Of a stretch of DNA of 64,000 nucleotides, positions 55,324 to 62,494 are shown piece after piece. Position 1 is the first letter of the stretch, and each line of letters starts with the position of its first letter. The notes under the pieces are model-generated. The model was not told the DNA's origin. It ran no database searches and saw only the letters and a list, made by a program, of their open reading frames with translations. Source of the stretch: Acetomicrobium hydrogeniformans (GTDB lineage: Bacteria; Synergistota; Synergistia; Synergistales; JAFGMB01); contig JAENYO010000001.1 of the NCBI GenBank assembly GCA_016841745.1, forward strand, positions 370,799 to 434,798. The letters run 5' to 3'. Both the position numbers and the translations under genes were made by a program.

Positions 55324-55974
55324 TTATTCTCTACTTTCAACAGGCTGTACATACTTTGCAACCAGAACCCTTGCTGGACGGATTACTTTATCTGCAATAA
55401 TATACCCTTTCATGAATTCCTCCACGATGAGTCCATCCTGATCTGGATCGATAACTTCCTTCAATGCAACAGCCTCATGATACTCAGGAGAGAAAATTTC
55501 ACCCACTGTAGGTATATCCTTTACTCCCATAATATTAAGAACATTTTTGAATTGTCTCTGGACCATAACTACCCCTTCAAGAACTGATGCAGGATCAGTT
55601 CCTTCTGGAAAACTCAGCGCCCGATCAAGATTATCAAGAACAGGAAGGATTTTCAGAACACTTGATTCAAGGGCAAGTTTTTTCTCTCTCGCTCTTTCCC
55701 TTTCGATCCTTTGTCTGAAATTATAAAGGTCAGCCTTCGATCGGGCTGCACTTTCTTTAAGTTCTTCTTTTCCTTTTTCAAGTTCTTGTAATTGAGACAA
55801 AAGCTCTGCCATTCTTATATCTTTTTCCAGAAGGTCCGCCAGAAGCTGAGCTTTCGTATGAGATGACCTGTGTTCCTCCATGGAAGCATCGATTTGAGAC
55901 TTTTTCAGATACACCTCGGAAACAGGAGATTCTGTATTTTCTTTTTCCGGTAAATGATTCTTTGGATCTTTCAT
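55324..55974 (-). CDS. grpE: Nucleotide exchange factor GrpE
   Basis: 216 residues: acidic N-terminus, long coiled coil (about 40-110), and the wing domain with VLPVLDNLDRALSFPEG, GVKDIPTVGEIFSPEYHEAV, EEFMKGYIIADKVIRPARVLVAKY. Releases ADP from DnaK. Starts 12 bases after hrcA. Confidence 0.95.
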   Translation of the reverse strand: MKDPKNHLPEKENTESPVSEVYLKKSQIDASMEEHRSSHTKAQLLADLLEKDIRMAELLSQLQELEKGKEELKESAARSKADLYNFRQRIERERAREKKLALESSVLKILPVLDNLDRALSFPEGTDPASVLEGVVMVQRQFKNVLNIMGVKDIPTVGEIFSPEYHEAVALKEVIDPDQDGLIVEEFMKGYIIADKVIRPARVLVAKYVQPVESRE

Positions 55975-55986
55975 TAAAGGACCCCC

Positions 55987-56997
55987 TTAAAAATCTTCGT
56001 AAAGCCCTTTCAGCATGGTTTCCAACAAGGCTATGGAACGTTCATAATCCATCCTCATAGGTCCGATCAGGCCAAGCACTGCCCTTTGTCCTCTTGTCGA
56101 TGAGGCAACTGTAACCACTGAACAGGAACTAATACCAGGCACAGGGTTTTCATCACCGATGGTCACCCTGACCCCTTCTTTCTGTGAACATTTTTCAACA
56201 ATTACAGCCAGATTTTGTTCCTCCTCAAGTAAGGACAATATGGCCTTAAGCTTTCCCATATCCTGAAAATCAGGAAGAGCCAGGATATACCTTGCCCCTC
56301 CGGTGAACAATCTGTACTTTCTGCTCGAAAGGATAAGATCCATCTGATCTATGGCTTCCCTGCAGGAGTGAAAGATCTGCTCAAGCTCCTGGACAAGATA
56401 TGAATATATTACTTCCCTTACCTGGCCCCACGGGTTTCCCGAGGCAATTGTATTTATGCTCCTTGAAATGTTATCCAGCATGTCCTGAGAAATATCTGCA
56501 GGGAGTAGAATGGTCCTGGAATGGATCAAACCTCCATTAAGCACAATAACAACAAGAACAGTTTCTCCTCCAAGACGGAGGAAATCGATCCTGTGGATAG
56601 CCACATCTTCCAGGGGAGCAATTGCCGCTACACCGACATAGCTGGTCACTTTTCCAAGAAGCTGGGAAGCATAGGCCAGGACAGACTCCATATCCCTTCG
56701 CTGATCACGTATATCGTCAAGCCAACCATTAATACCTGGGTGAGGCGTCCTTCTCCGCTGCATTATAGCATCTACATAAAGTCTATAGGCCATAGGAGTA
56801 GGCAATCTGCCCGCAGAAGTATGGGGCTGGTAGAGATATCCCATTTCTTCCAGATCCGACATTTCATTCCTTATCGTAGCCGGACTGCATCCTCTGAGGT
56901 ATTTTTTTGCAATAGTCCTTGAACCAGCAGGTTCCCCGCATTCTATGTATTCATATACGACTGCCAGGACCACCTCAAGCTGTCTCTCAGTAAGCAA
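55987..56997 (-). CDS. hrcA: Heat-inducible transcription repressor HrcA
   Basis: About 336 residues. N-terminal winged helix (LTERQLEVVLAVVYEYIECGEPAGSRTIA, RGCSPATIRNEMSDLEEMGYL), middle GAF-like domain, and C-terminal IGPMRMDYERSIALLETM. TTG start: TTG 56997 lies eight bases from GGGAG, better than TTG 57003 at two bases. First gene of hrcA-grpE-dnaK-dnaJ, with CIRCE directly upstream for autoregulation. Confidence 0.94.
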   Translation of the reverse strand: MLTERQLEVVLAVVYEYIECGEPAGSRTIAKKYLRGCSPATIRNEMSDLEEMGYLYQPHTSAGRLPTPMAYRLYVDAIMQRRRTPHPGINGWLDDIRDQRRDMESVLAYASQLLGKVTSYVGVAAIAPLEDVAIHRIDFLRLGGETVLVVIVLNGGLIHSRTILLPADISQDMLDNISRSINTIASGNPWGQVREVIYSYLVQELEQIFHSCREAIDQMDLILSSRKYRLFTGGARYILALPDFQDMGKLKAILSLLEEEQNLAVIVEKCSQKEGVRVTIGDENPVPGISSCSVVTVASSTRGQRAVLGLIGPMRMDYERSIALLETMLKGLYEDF

Positions 56998-57018
56998 GGT
57001 CAAAACTCCCTCAGTCTA

Positions 57019-57045
57019 TTAGCACTCTTTTAAGTCGAGTGCCAA
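57019..57045 (-). promoter_or_regulatory. CIRCE operator
   Basis: ttagcactc-N9-gagtgccaa on the plus strand; the consensus is TTAGCACTC-N9-GAGTGCTAA, so there is one mismatch. It lies between the promoter -10 and the hrcA start, so HrcA would block transcription start. Confidence 0.95.
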
Positions 57046-57063
57046 TTCTTTTTATCCCATGGT

Positions 57064-57092
57064 AGATTAACAATCTCAGGGCTTATTGTCAA
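57064..57092 (-). promoter_or_regulatory. Vegetative promoter of the hrcA operon
   Basis: Minus-strand TTGACA (57087-57092), 17 bases, TAATCT (57064-57069). CIRCE begins about 19 bases downstream of the -10. Confidence 0.75.
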
Positions 57093-57119
57093 GACTGGTC
57101 AGATAAACCGGCAATAGAA

Positions 57120-57148
57120 TTAGCAGCAGATGAAAAAACTGATATACT
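57120..57148 (+). promoter_or_regulatory. Promoter of the histidine phosphatase gene
   Basis: TTAGCA (57120-57125), 17 bases, TATACT (57143-57148), with TG in the extended -10 place (TGATATACT). It is divergent from the hrcA promoter. Confidence 0.6.
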
Positions 57149-57191
57149 GAAACCTGAAACACAAAAGACATACTCTTTTCAGGAGGGCCAC

Positions 57192-57842
57192 ATGGGAGTG
57201 AATGAACCTGCTCAGACAAGAATTATCCTGGTCAGACATGGTGAATGCCAGGGAAATATTGAAAACAGATTTCGAGGAAGAAAAGATTATCCACTGAATG
57301 AAAGGGGACATAAACAGGCGCTGGAACTGGCCTCAGAACTGAAGGGACTAATCCCGGATGTTATTTACAGCAGCCCTTTAAAAAGAGCCATCGAGACAGC
57401 CACTCCCCTGGCAGAAATGCTTTCCATCAACGTTGTTCCGGATGAAGGTTTAAATAACATCTCCCTGGGCAATTGGGAAGGTCGGCTGAAATCGACAATA
57501 TCCAGGGAGTATCCTGAAGATTGGCAGACATGGCTGAGCAATCCTGAAAAGCTCCGTATCGATGGAGCTGAAACCTTCCAGTCAGTCCAGAAAAGAGCCT
57601 TTGATTCTCTATGCAGAATAGCCGAAACCCACCCCCATAAAACAATTATTCTGGTTTCTCACCGTACCACCCTGAAACCGCTTATAGCTGCCAGTCTTGC
57701 TATCCCGGAACCCTATTTCTGGAAAATCCACATTGATACGGCTTCCTATTCCATAATGATTTATCATAAGGAAAGAGGCTTCTGCCTGTACAGGCTTAAC
57801 GAGACAAAACATCTTTCAGAGCTGAATATAGAGTGGACCTAG
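57192..57842 (+). CDS. Histidine phosphatase (phosphoglycerate mutase-like) family protein
   Basis: 216 residues. Catalytic RHGECQGNIENRFRGRKDYPL (His near residue 16), LNERGHKQA, SSPLKRAIETA, second histidine in ILVSHRTTLKPLI. This branch includes cofactor-dependent mutases, CobC (alpha-ribazole phosphatase) and other small-molecule phosphatases, and the substrate cannot be fixed. Its position before folP suggests, but does not prove, a cofactor-pathway role. GGAGGG precedes the ATG. Confidence 0.85.
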   Translation: MGVNEPAQTRIILVRHGECQGNIENRFRGRKDYPLNERGHKQALELASELKGLIPDVIYSSPLKRAIETATPLAEMLSINVVPDEGLNNISLGNWEGRLKSTISREYPEDWQTWLSNPEKLRIDGAETFQSVQKRAFDSLCRIAETHPHKTIILVSHRTTLKPLIAASLAIPEPYFWKIHIDTASYSIMIYHKERGFCLYRLNETKHLSELNIEWT

Positions 57843-57895
57843 TCTCTATCCCTTGTACATGGGTATGCGCTGAGTACACTATAAAATCTGAATTC

Positions 57896-57924
57896 TTGAC
57901 CCTCTCCACAGTTGGGCTTATTAT
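57896..57924 (+). promoter_or_regulatory. Promoter of folP-folK
   Basis: TTGACC (57896-57901), 17 bases, TATTAT (57919-57924). The transcript would start about 30 bases before the folP ATG at 57963. Confidence 0.6.
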
Positions 57925-57962
57925 TCTTCTGGTCCTACAACCTTTTCACGGAGGTAGTTCTC

Positions 57963-59177
57963 ATGCCCGCATATCTATATAAAATCACGACTCCGCAGGA
58001 ACTGGCCCAGGCAGTAATGAGGATCGGGGCTGATCCTCGAAGCATTCCATTCTTTGACTCCAAGAAAGAAATAATATCACTGTTTATCTCAGATGTTGAC
58101 ACACGAGCAGCAAATGTGATCAAACAGGAAATGCTTTCAAGAAGCGGCGATGTTATAGTTCATAAAAATTCCATCGACCGTCAGATTGACAAGACTGATA
58201 TTATACTGCTTGGAACTAAAAAACAGTATGGTCTGCTCTCTGCAAAACTTGAACAAATGCCCTATTGGGGTCTGGATATGGTCAAGGCTCAGCTTGATGA
58301 TTTTTTAAGTTCCTTTTCCAGACAACAATGGACTGTCCCCCTTCCAGGACGGGAACACCTTGCTCTGGGAAATAAAACGATCATAATGGGAATCATGAAT
58401 TTAACTGCCGATTCCTTCTATCCAGCGAGCAGGATAGATTCAGATAAAGAACTCAGAGATAGGGCGATCGAGATGGCCAACAAGGGTGCGGTAATACTGG
58501 ACATCGGTGCAGAATCGACAAGGCCTGGCGCTGAAAGGGTCAGTCTGGACCAAGAGTTGGAGAGAATCATTCCGGCGGTAAGACTGCTGCGAGAAAGTCT
58601 TCCCAACACCATCCTTTCAGTAGATACATACAAATCAGAAGTAGCTAGAGAGGCTGTTCTAGAGGGTGCACATATAATTAATGATATATCAGGTATGACA
58701 TATGATTCTGCCATGACTGAGGTTATAGCCAGTTCTGGAGCCGCCATAATCATCAACCATGTTAAGGGAACTCCGGCAGACATGCAGGACAACCCGGTCT
58801 ATGAAGACATACTTGGTGAATTAACAGATCATTTCCGTGAAAGAATAGATTTTTCGTTCAGGTCGGGAATCGCTCCGAACAGAATTATCCTTGATCCGGG
58901 AATAGGCTTTGGAAAGAGAATGAGTGATAATCTGCTTATCCTCAAGCATCTTACAGCTCTAAGAGGATTGGGTTTCCCTTTAATGATTGGCCATTCCAGA
59001 AAAAGTTTCCTCGGTAAAATAAACCAGCAGTCGGATTCTGATGACCGTCTGGAAGGTACTCTCGCCATATCTGCTCTTTGTGCATTTCAGAATGTTCAGA
59101 TCATCAGAGTACATGACATTGAGAAAAACATGAGAGTCATCAATACTATTAATGCAGTTAAGGAGGCCCAACTTTGA
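57963..59177 (+). CDS. folP: Dihydropteroate synthase with N-terminal extension
   Basis: Joins hydroxymethyl-dihydropterin diphosphate and p-aminobenzoate. The catalytic barrel starts near residue 140: IIMGIMNLTADSFYPASR, GAVILDIGAESTRPGAERVS, LSVDTYKSEVAREAVLEGA, NDISGM, ILDPGIGFGK and IGHSRKSFLG. The first about 135 residues are an additional domain (PQELAQAVMRIGADPRSI, LLGTKKQYGLLSAKLEQM) absent from short DHPS enzymes; its role is not known to me. 404 residues. GGAGGT before ATG 57963 fixes the start; a longer frame begins at 57912. Confidence 0.92.
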   Translation: MPAYLYKITTPQELAQAVMRIGADPRSIPFFDSKKEIISLFISDVDTRAANVIKQEMLSRSGDVIVHKNSIDRQIDKTDIILLGTKKQYGLLSAKLEQMPYWGLDMVKAQLDDFLSSFSRQQWTVPLPGREHLALGNKTIIMGIMNLTADSFYPASRIDSDKELRDRAIEMANKGAVILDIGAESTRPGAERVSLDQELERIIPAVRLLRESLPNTILSVDTYKSEVAREAVLEGAHIINDISGMTYDSAMTEVIASSGAAIIINHVKGTPADMQDNPVYEDILGELTDHFRERIDFSFRSGIAPNRIILDPGIGFGKRMSDNLLILKHLTALRGLGFPLMIGHSRKSFLGKINQQSDSDDRLEGTLAISALCAFQNVQIIRVHDIEKNMRVINTINAVKEAQL

Positions 59178-59665
59178 CAAGAGTAGCCATAGCATTGGGA
59201 AGTAACCTTGGAGATAGACTCGGGAATTTAAGGAAAGCCCTGCGTCTGCTGAAACTCAAAGGGATAAATATAACAGGCAGAAGCGACATTTTCGAAACCC
59301 ATCCTTTAGGACCACAGGACCAGAATCGATTTCTGAACGCCTGCATCATAATTGATTCTCTACTTTCTCCGCAATCTCTTCTTATACTGCTTAAGGACAT
59401 TGAAAAACAGACAGGAAGGATCCATCGGGAAAAATGGGGTCCCAGAGAAATTGACCTGGACATACTCCTTTACGATAACGACATAATCAATGAAAATGAT
59501 CTTACCATTCCGCACCCTGAATTTCATAAAAGATCTTTTGTTCTTTTACCCCTTGAACAGTTAACACCTTACTGGATCCACCCTGTAATAGGAATAACCA
59601 TAAGAGATCTGAGCGAAAAACTTCAAGACATGGATCAGACCATGGTACGCATTGCCCAATTGTAG
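59174..59665 (+). CDS. folK: Hydroxymethyl-dihydropteridine diphosphokinase
   Basis: Activates hydroxymethyl-dihydropterin for FolP. 163 residues with ALGSNLGDRLGNLRKAL, ETHPLGPQDQNRFLNACI, and HREKWGPREIDLDILLYD. TTG start overlaps the folP stop with AGGAGG seven bases upstream. folB would normally lie beside it but is missing. Confidence 0.94.
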   Translation: MTRVAIALGSNLGDRLGNLRKALRLLKLKGINITGRSDIFETHPLGPQDQNRFLNACIIIDSLLSPQSLLILLKDIEKQTGRIHREKWGPREIDLDILLYDNDIINENDLTIPHPEFHKRSFVLLPLEQLTPYWIHPVIGITIRDLSEKLQDMDQTMVRIAQL

Positions 59666-59678
59666 CGAGGTGAGATCA

Positions 59679-60428
59679 TTGCCATACCTTATTCGGTTTT
59701 TTCTACCATTTCTTTTTATCTTACATTTTTTCATTTATCCTATATCACCGGCATGGGCCTTCAACAGGGTCTTATCCGTCCCCCAGCAACCTTTTTTTAT
59801 ATCCATTGAACAACATAAATATGAGGCCGGAGAAATCAGGAAGGCATTTCTTCGGACCTCGACAGAGTTATACCGACTTTATGAAATGGAAGGGCTCATC
59901 TACCGAGATTCACACTACTCGCTGGTCCATGCAGACAGTGACAACATAGAGGATCTTATCTGGCATATTGAACTGGAAGACCCTCAAAAGGGTAATGATC
60001 TGACCATGTGGGTGACTACACTCTCAAAGGTTAAACTCGGGTGGGTTATTTTGACACCGGAGGGAGAGACCAGATGGGACAACCTCCCTCTTGACATCGA
60101 AATACCCGGGGATGTTATCCTGTACGTCTCACCGAATACACCTGAATACAGGGGGATAAGCTCATACAGGGGTAATGATATACTTTCATTTGTCTACACT
60201 ATAGCCATAACACCCGACGGTCCAGCCCTTGTATCCGTTCCGGAAATATATCAACAGCTGACAAAAATAAGCCGTATGGTTATAGCTAACGAAGCAGACC
60301 CCAAACTCAGACTTGTGTATGAAAACATCTGTGATGATTACCAGAGGATGACCGAAGGCCGGATGCCATCAAAGGAAGCCATTCTTAATTTCACATGGGA
60401 AAAGATCCTAGACTTTGAATGGGAATGA
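59679..60428 (+). CDS. Exported protein of unknown function, folK-linked
   Basis: About 249 residues: signal peptide (MPYLIRFFLPFLFILHFFIYPISPAWA, cleavage after AWA) and a mature domain with no recognised family: SIEQHKYEAGEIRKAFLRTSTELYRLYEMEGL, a beta-rich middle and a helical C-terminus. TTG 59679 is fixed by GCGAGGTGAG; the open frame begins earlier inside folK. It ends before a plus-strand terminator. Not recognised; the folate context may be only transcriptional. Confidence 0.65.
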   Translation: MPYLIRFFLPFLFILHFFIYPISPAWAFNRVLSVPQQPFFISIEQHKYEAGEIRKAFLRTSTELYRLYEMEGLIYRDSHYSLVHADSDNIEDLIWHIELEDPQKGNDLTMWVTTLSKVKLGWVILTPEGETRWDNLPLDIEIPGDVILYVSPNTPEYRGISSYRGNDILSFVYTIAITPDGPALVSVPEIYQQLTKISRMVIANEADPKLRLVYENICDDYQRMTEGRMPSKEAILNFTWEKILDFEWE

Positions 60429-60431
60429 CCA

Positions 60432-60463
60432 GGGGACAAGCCGGATTTAAACAGCTTCTCCCC
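60432..60463 (+). terminator. Terminator of the folP-folK unit
   Basis: GGGGA-c-AAGC / GCTT-c-TCCCC with a 12-base loop, then TTTGCTATTAAATTTTTTT. The T run is offset by about 12 bases, so it is a fair rather than ideal terminator. Confidence 0.6.
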
Positions 60464-60485
60464 CTTTGCTATTAAATTTTTTTCA

Positions 60486-60959
60486 TTACATTGTACTGGA
60501 GGATTCCTGTATCTTTTTAAGAACTTCCTCAGCATGACCCTTAACTTTAACCTTTTCCCATAAGTATTCGACCTTACCTTCCGGATCTATGAGAACAGTG
60601 GATCTTACCACACCCATGTATTCTTTGCCATACATCTTTTTTAACTGCCATAACCCATAATCTTCTATTAACTTGTGATCCGGGTCACTGAGAAGCTTAT
60701 AATCAAGAGACAGCTTTTGCGCAAAACGGATGTGGTTTTTTACTGGATCCGGACTTATTCCTATAACTTCTGCTCCAAGATCTCTGAAAGAGGACAACCT
60801 GTCCTGAAAATCTCTGGCCTCGTTCGTTCAACCAGGAGTAGAATCTTTTACATATACGAATAGAACTACCCTTTTACCCCTCATATCTTCCAGACAGGCC
60901 TCTTTACCATACTGATCTTCAAGACAGAAAACAGGCGCTTTCTTTCCGATGATATCCAT
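60486..60959 (-). CDS. Selenocysteine-containing BCP-type peroxiredoxin (UGA readthrough)
   Basis: Thiol- or selenol-dependent peroxidase of the bacterioferritin comigratory protein (BCP/PrxQ) family. Translation from ATG 60959 (GGAGG eight bases upstream) gives MDIIGKKAPVFCLEDQYGKE, VVLFVYVKDSTPG, then TGA at 60828-60830, then TNEARDFQDR and on in frame to the stop. BCP members have TPGCT at this place, so the UGA replaces exactly the peroxidatic cysteine (residue 44). The C-terminal part is intact: VIGISPDPVKNHIRFAQKL, LLSDPDHKLIEDYGLW, VVRSTVLIDPEGKV. A SECIS-like hairpin follows. No cysteine five residues after Sec44 (Arg49 instead), so it is a one-Cys-type enzyme. 157 residues, normal. 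Conventional calling would give only a 103-residue fragment starting at TTG 60797. Confidence 0.92.
60791..60805 (-). promoter_or_regulatory. Bacterial SECIS-like element
   Basis: Minus strand AGGAC-AGGTT-GTCCT, a 5-bp stem with a loop whose second base is G, beginning 22 nt after the UGA. Spacing and loop G fit known bacterial SECIS elements recognised by SelB. The element lies within the coding sequence, as is usual in bacteria. Confidence 0.75.
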
Positions 60960-61008
60960 TATTTATTCCTCCGGTTTTTCAATACATCTCGTGAAAAAAA
61001 TATCCTCT

Positions 61009-61599
61009 CTAATCGAAATCTACTTTTGGCGTAGCATGGATCCCTACAGCAGAGAGATCCTGCATGCACAGGAGTTTGCCCTTATTGTCGATAAGACATT
61101 TTTTGATCTCTACCTCCAGATCAATTGAAGTATTTTCATAATCGATAAGAAACTCCTCAATTTCCCTGAGATCGGGCTGTTCTCCAAGATAATATACCCT
61201 CGTGAATATCACCTCATGTTTCTCATTAAGGAGGATGTTAGCTCTTTCAGAGAAGCCATCCTTATCCCTGAAGAGTCCAAAAGCTCCAGCAATTTCACCG
61301 TGGGGCCAGAAATCAGAAAGCAGACGAAGTCTTTCGATTCCTATTTCTTTTGCCCATGCTTTCTTGCAAGGTACTGTATCTACACTCAATCCAAAGGGAA
61401 TAGTATTGAGTTTTTCAAAAAGGTCCATCCTTACATCCAGCCTGTTCATCTGCTCAGTACATATTTTCGTCCACGCAAGAGGGTGAAAAGAGAGGAGAAT
61501 ATTCCTTCCCTTGAAATCAGATAGTCTTACTTCCTCGTTATTCTGATCTTTCAGACTGAAATCCAGCGCTTCAAAACCTAAGCCAATAATTTCCCCCAT
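61009..61599 (-). CDS. Peroxiredoxin (AhpC/TSA family) with C-terminal extension
   Basis: 196 residues. FEALDFSLKDQNNEEVRLSDFKG, then FHPLAWTKICTEQMNRLD, where the cysteine (TGT) is the peroxidatic residue though the usual TxxC context is WTKIC, and ANILLNEKHEVIFTRVY. The last about 40 residues extend beyond a standard domain and include Cys173 and Cys183, possible resolving residues. GGAGG eight bases before the ATG. It lies between korB and the selenoperoxiredoxin on one strand, so the oxygen-sensitive oxidoreductase and two peroxidases are probably co-expressed. Confidence 0.85.
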   Translation of the reverse strand: MGEIIGLGFEALDFSLKDQNNEEVRLSDFKGRNILLSFHPLAWTKICTEQMNRLDVRMDLFEKLNTIPFGLSVDTVPCKKAWAKEIGIERLRLLSDFWPHGEIAGAFGLFRDKDGFSERANILLNEKHEVIFTRVYYLGEQPDLREIEEFLIDYENTSIDLEVEIKKCLIDNKGKLLCMQDLSAVGIHATPKVDFD

Positions 61600-61622
61600 T
61601 TTTTCGGCCTCCTTAAAATTCC

Positions 61623-62483
61623 TTATTTTTGCATATCAAGCAACTCTTTAAATTTATCCATATCAAAATCTCTTTGGTAAAGAGGACGCTCATCTTCCCT
61701 GTAGATACCCAGATTTTCTTCAAAAGAGTCTCTGGTATTATCTTCATAGATGATGCCAAGAGGATATTTGTCCTCCTTCAAAGCAAGAAGTATAGCTTTT
61801 TCCCTGTTCCCCGAATCATGATCGTCATCAAGATAATAGGTATTGTCCATAAACCACTTATAAGTATTTACCTTGTTGAATGAAACACATGGCTGGAAAA
61901 TGTCAACCAAAGAATAACCCTTGTGGAGGATCGCTTTTTTTATTATTTCCCTGGTTTTCTCGAGATCTCCGGCAAAAGCCCTTGCAACAAATGAAGCTTT
62001 CTGGGCAATAGCTATGGAAAGAGGATTAAAGGGCTCGTTTATAACACCATCGACCTGGACAGAGGTCCTGAAACCTAAGGGGCTCGTAGGGGATGCCTGG
62101 CCTTTCGTAAGTCCATAGACCATATTGTTACAGACAATATTGGTTATATCAGTATTACGTCTTATGGTATTAATAAAATGGTTACCACCTTCCCCGTACA
62201 TATCCCCATCTCCACCTATAACTATCACTTGAAGAAGGGGATTGGAAGCTTTTATGGCAGTAGCATTGGACAATGCTCTTCCATGAAGACCATTGAAAAA
62301 GTGGGATTTCATGAAATGGGGCATTTTAGCAGCCTGACCAATTCCCGATACAATAACCACTTTCTCCGGGGTAAGACCAAGTTCAGCCAAGGCTCCTTTT
62401 AAGGCATCCAATATCTTGAAATCTCCACAACCCGGACACCACTGGATATCAATATTCTGAAGGTCAAAAATACTAGGATCCAT
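61623..62483 (-). CDS. korB: 2-oxoacid:ferredoxin oxidoreductase beta subunit
   Basis: TPP-binding subunit, 286 residues. [64 protein letters not shown] (TPP site) and [17 protein letters not shown]. Pairs with the alpha/gamma gene upstream to decarboxylate 2-oxoacids to acyl-CoA with ferredoxin reduction, a core step of amino-acid fermentation. The precise acid (2-oxoglutarate, 2-oxoisovalerate, pyruvate) is not set by sequence. Confidence 0.93.
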   Translation of the reverse strand: MDPSIFDLQNIDIQWCPGCGDFKILDALKGALAELGLTPEKVVIVSGIGQAAKMPHFMKSHFFNGLHGRALSNATAIKASNPLLQVIVIGGDGDMYGEGGNHFINTIRRNTDITNIVCNNMVYGLTKGQASPTSPLGFRTSVQVDGVINEPFNPLSIAIAQKASFVARAFAGDLEKTREIIKKAILHKGYSLVDIFQPCVSFNKVNTYKWFMDNTYYLDDDHDSGNREKAILLALKEDKYPLGIIYEDNTRDSFEENLGIYREDERPLYQRDFDMDKFKELLDMQK

Positions 62484-62494
62484 CTTTTCACCTC

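Noticed and set aside
60486-60830. Interpretation of the peroxiredoxin as a pseudogene or sequencing error
   Set aside because: The single stop is UGA, it falls exactly on the catalytic cysteine, both sides are conserved and in frame, and a SECIS-like hairpin follows.
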